Origin: Physcomitrium patens
Taxonomy: Eukaryota > Streptophyta > Bryopsida > Funariales > Funariaceae
NCBI RefSeq assembly: GCF_000002425.4
Contig: NC_037265.1
Location: 7,740,767 to 7,804,766 of the forward strand
Reading direction: 5' to 3'
DNA length: 64,000 nucleotides
Part shown: piece by piece, positions 61,418 to 64,000 of the stretch
Numbering within the stretch: position 1 is the first letter of the stretch
Layout of the letters: every line of letters begins with the position of its first letter
The notes under the pieces: model-generated
What the model was told of the DNA's origin: nothing
Database searches by the model: none
Seen by the model: the letters and a program-made list of their open reading frames with translations, nothing else
Translations under genes and position numbers: made by a program

Positions 61418-64000
61418 ATGGCGTCCAAATTTTGGGGCAATGTGAGTACTCTTACCATTTTCCTGCCTTCAATGCATCCTCTCTGCTATGTTTCGTGCGC
61501 TGGTGTTGGGGGTCGGAGTTTACGTTCTTCTGGAAAGAGAGAGGGTTGGGACGGTCGTTCTATGTGACGCGAGCAGAGAATGTGGGATGGTTGTATTGAT
61601 TTTGAGAAATGAATGGGTTAGAAAATTAGGTCTAGGGTAGGGTGCGTGATTCCTGATACTCCACTGTGCATAAGATGGGAGGATGTAAGTTGAATCGTTT
61701 CGAGGATGCTGGAGATCGCCTCTGAATAGTTAATTAGACTCGCCCTGTCTCCCGTTCCCTCTCTCGTTCAGTCTGCTTAGAGGGCGCTTGAAGTTGTAGT
61801 TTAGGGTTTATTCAAGTACTTACCGCTGGAATCTATCATTGGCTGCAGAGCGACAGCGAGAGTGATGAAGACAGCCAGTTCTCCGATAACGATGAGGCGG
61901 AGGTTATTATCGGTGGAGAGGAAGCTGAGAAAATCGCCTCCAAGTATTTGCGAGGCGGTGACTCGGACAGTGATGAGTCTGACGACCAACGGCGAGTGGT
62001 TCGATCCGCCAAGGATAAGCGTTATGACGAGCTGGTGCAAACTACTGAACAGATTAAAAATCATATCAAAATTAATGATTGGGTTCAGCTCCAAGAGAGT
62101 TTTGAGCGGTTGAACAAGCAATTGGAAAAGGTGAACCGCCTCGCGGAATCTCAAGTTGCACCCCGCGTGTACATCAAGGGTCTTGTATTGCTTGAAGATT
62201 TTCTGAGCCAAACTCTGCTTAACAAGGAGGCTAAGAAGAAGATGAGTCCCAGCAATGCTAAAGCATTGAACTTCATGAAGCAGAAGATGAAGAAGAACAA
62301 CCTGTTGTACCAAGCTGACATCGAAAAGTTCAGGGTCAATCCGGAATCGGATGTGGAGTCCGACTCAGACGATGCAGATAATGCAGATGATTTCATTAGT
62401 GACGATGACGATGATATTGATCCCACCGATCGCCCAGAGGATCTCTCAGATGATCCAGACGCTGCGGATGACGGTGAAGGAGACTGGACTACCGCCCAAA
62501 AGAAGCCCAAGGAGATGTTCCCAAAGTTGAACCCTGGTCAGATTTCATGGGAGATGGTGGACAAGAAGCTGAAAGAGATTATTGTGGCTCGTGGGCGCAA
62601 AGGCACAGACCGTGTCGAGCAAGTGGAGCAGTTGTCATATTTGGCTAGGTGTGCAAAGACCCCTGCTCAGAAGCTGGAGGTGATGGTGCACGTGGTGTCT
62701 GCTCAATTCGACATGAATCCGAGCCTGAACACACACATGCCGATTGCGGTATGGAAGAAGTGTGTGCAGAACGTACTGGTGATATTGGACATTTTAGCTC
62801 AGTACCCGAACATCACAATGGACGATACTTCAGAGCCAGAGGTAGAGAACGAGACGGAGAAGGGAGCAGATCATGAAGGACCCATCCATGTGTGGGGTAA
62901 TGTGGTGGCATTTTTGGAGCGGTGCGACGACGAACTGTTTAAGAGTCTGCAGTGTATTGATCCGCACACAAAGGATTACGTTGAGAGACTGCGGGACGAG
63001 CCTTTGTTCATGGCGTTGGCTCAGAATGTTCAGCAGTATGTTGAGAGGCTAGGGGATATGAAGGCAGTCGCTAGGGTGGCTCTGAGGCGGGTGGAACATG
63101 TGTACTACAAGCCGCAAGAGGTTTACGAGGCGATGAGGAAGCTGTCGGAGCTGCAGAGCCGCTCGGGTGCTGCTGCGGAGGCAGATGTAGAAGGTGAAGA
63201 GGAGGACGGAGAAGGTGCAATGAAGGCAGGTACTGAGGCCAAAGGGCCTGTTGCGTTCGTAGTGACTCCGGAGATTGTTCCGCGTAGAGCCTCTTTTCCT
63301 AGTGTGAACAGGAAGCTGATGGATCAGTTGGTCACACTGATATACAAGCATGGGGACGAGCGCACCAAAGCTCGGGCGATGCTGTGCGATATCTACCAGC
63401 ACGCTATCTCTGGCGAGTTCTACACGGCCAGGGATCTGCTGCTGATGAGCCATTTACAGGATTCGGTCATGAACATGGATATCTCGACTCAAATCCTGTT
63501 CAACAGGGCGATGGCACAGTTGGGCCTGTGCGCATTCCGGGAGTCGTTAGTGGTAGAGGCACACAACTGTCTGTCTGAGCTGTACGCCGGTGGCCGCGTG
63601 AAGGAGTTGTTGGCGCAGGGTGTTCAGCAGAGTCGTTGGCATGAGAAGAACCCTGAGCAGGAGAAGCTGGAGAGGAGGCGACAGATGCCGTTCCATATGC
63701 ACATAAATTTAGAGCTTTTGGAGGCGGTGCATCTGGTTACGGCGATGCTGTTGGAGGTGCCAAATATGGCGTCGAGCGTGCACGACATGAAGCGGAAGGT
63801 GATTAGCAAGCCATTCCGTAGGTTTTTGGACATCAACGAGAAGCAGACGTTCACGGGTCCTCCGGAGAACGTTCGGGACCACGTGATGGCAGCCACGCGG
63901 GCTTTGAGCAAAGGTGAGTGGGAGAAGGCAGTGGAGGTGATCTTGAGTATGGACGTGTGGAAACTCCTGGGGAAGCGGGAGGCGATCATGGAGATGCTTC
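61418..64000 (+). CDS. EIF3C: Translation initiation factor eIF3 subunit c (3' end beyond window)
   Basis: Exon 1 is only eight codons (61418-61441, MASKFWGN), followed by a GT-AG intron to 61848. Exon 2 then stays open from 61849 to the window edge (717 codons). The protein begins with the acidic tract typical of eIF3c ([14 protein letters not shown]), then [12 protein letters not shown], followed by the eIF3c N-terminal domain with [15 protein letters not shown] and [15 protein letters not shown] second acidic stretch lies around residues 180-220, then the helical region with [14 protein letters not shown] and [16 protein letters not shown]. About 180-200 residues, including the PCI domain that docks it in the eIF3 core, are expected to the right. 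It acts in the cytosol in 43S pre-initiation complex assembly. A telo-box and a site II-like element lie upstream. Confidence 0.97.

Noticed and set aside
1..64000. CRISPR array, bacterial operon, organellar insert or rRNA genes
   Set aside because: No regularly spaced identical repeats with unique spacers, no bacterial gene order, and no plastid, mitochondrial or rRNA sequence was recognised.

Overview
The window reads as nuclear DNA of a land plant that still makes flagellated sperm, most likely a moss of the Physcomitrium type. Plant markers are a NAC factor, a group IIc WRKY factor, a plant-type GT92 galactan synthase remnant, and telo-box/site II motifs near two translation genes. A homologue of the basal-body protein SSNA1/DIP13 points to a lineage with motile sperm. 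AT-rich Ty3/Gypsy debris and long (TA)n/(GA)n runs fit a moss. The species is an inference; no database search was possible.

Layout. 0-18.2 kb is a nest of decayed LTR retrotransposons. A 4.9-kb block occurs twice as a near-perfect direct repeat (1-4890 and about 7558-12450, offset 7560). Each copy carries a dead integrase on the minus strand. Between the copies lies a dead protease-RT-RNase H region on the plus strand. Further inverted and partial LTR copies follow to 18.2 kb. 20.7-21.2 kb holds an intronless ribosomal protein eL24 gene with a telo-box just upstream. 21.2-31 kb has no gene I recognise, only AT-rich DNA, microsatellites and two GC-richer islands. 31.1-34.1 kb is a four-exon NAC factor of the ATAF type. 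35.0-35.5 kb has two minus-strand exon-like blocks of unknown identity with intact splice signals. 41.6-43.6 kb is a three-exon WRKY factor.

45.7-51.5 kb holds two neighbouring pseudogenes: the complex I 51-kDa subunit (NDUFV1), which keeps introns but has lost two of four Fe-S cysteines, and a GT92 galactan-synthase-like gene broken by frameshifts. 51.5-61 kb is an AT-rich repeat desert hiding one small intact three-exon gene, SSNA1/DIP13 (58376-59667), found only by assembling its exons. From 61.4 kb the translation initiation factor eIF3c runs off the right edge.

Functional themes are translation (eL24, eIF3c, both near telo-boxes), transcriptional control (NAC, WRKY) and the basal body (SSNA1). 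There is no operon-like organisation; genes are separate islands in repeat-rich DNA. Homology statements between repeats come from reading the sequence by eye, so their ends are approximate unless a TG/CA end is stated.
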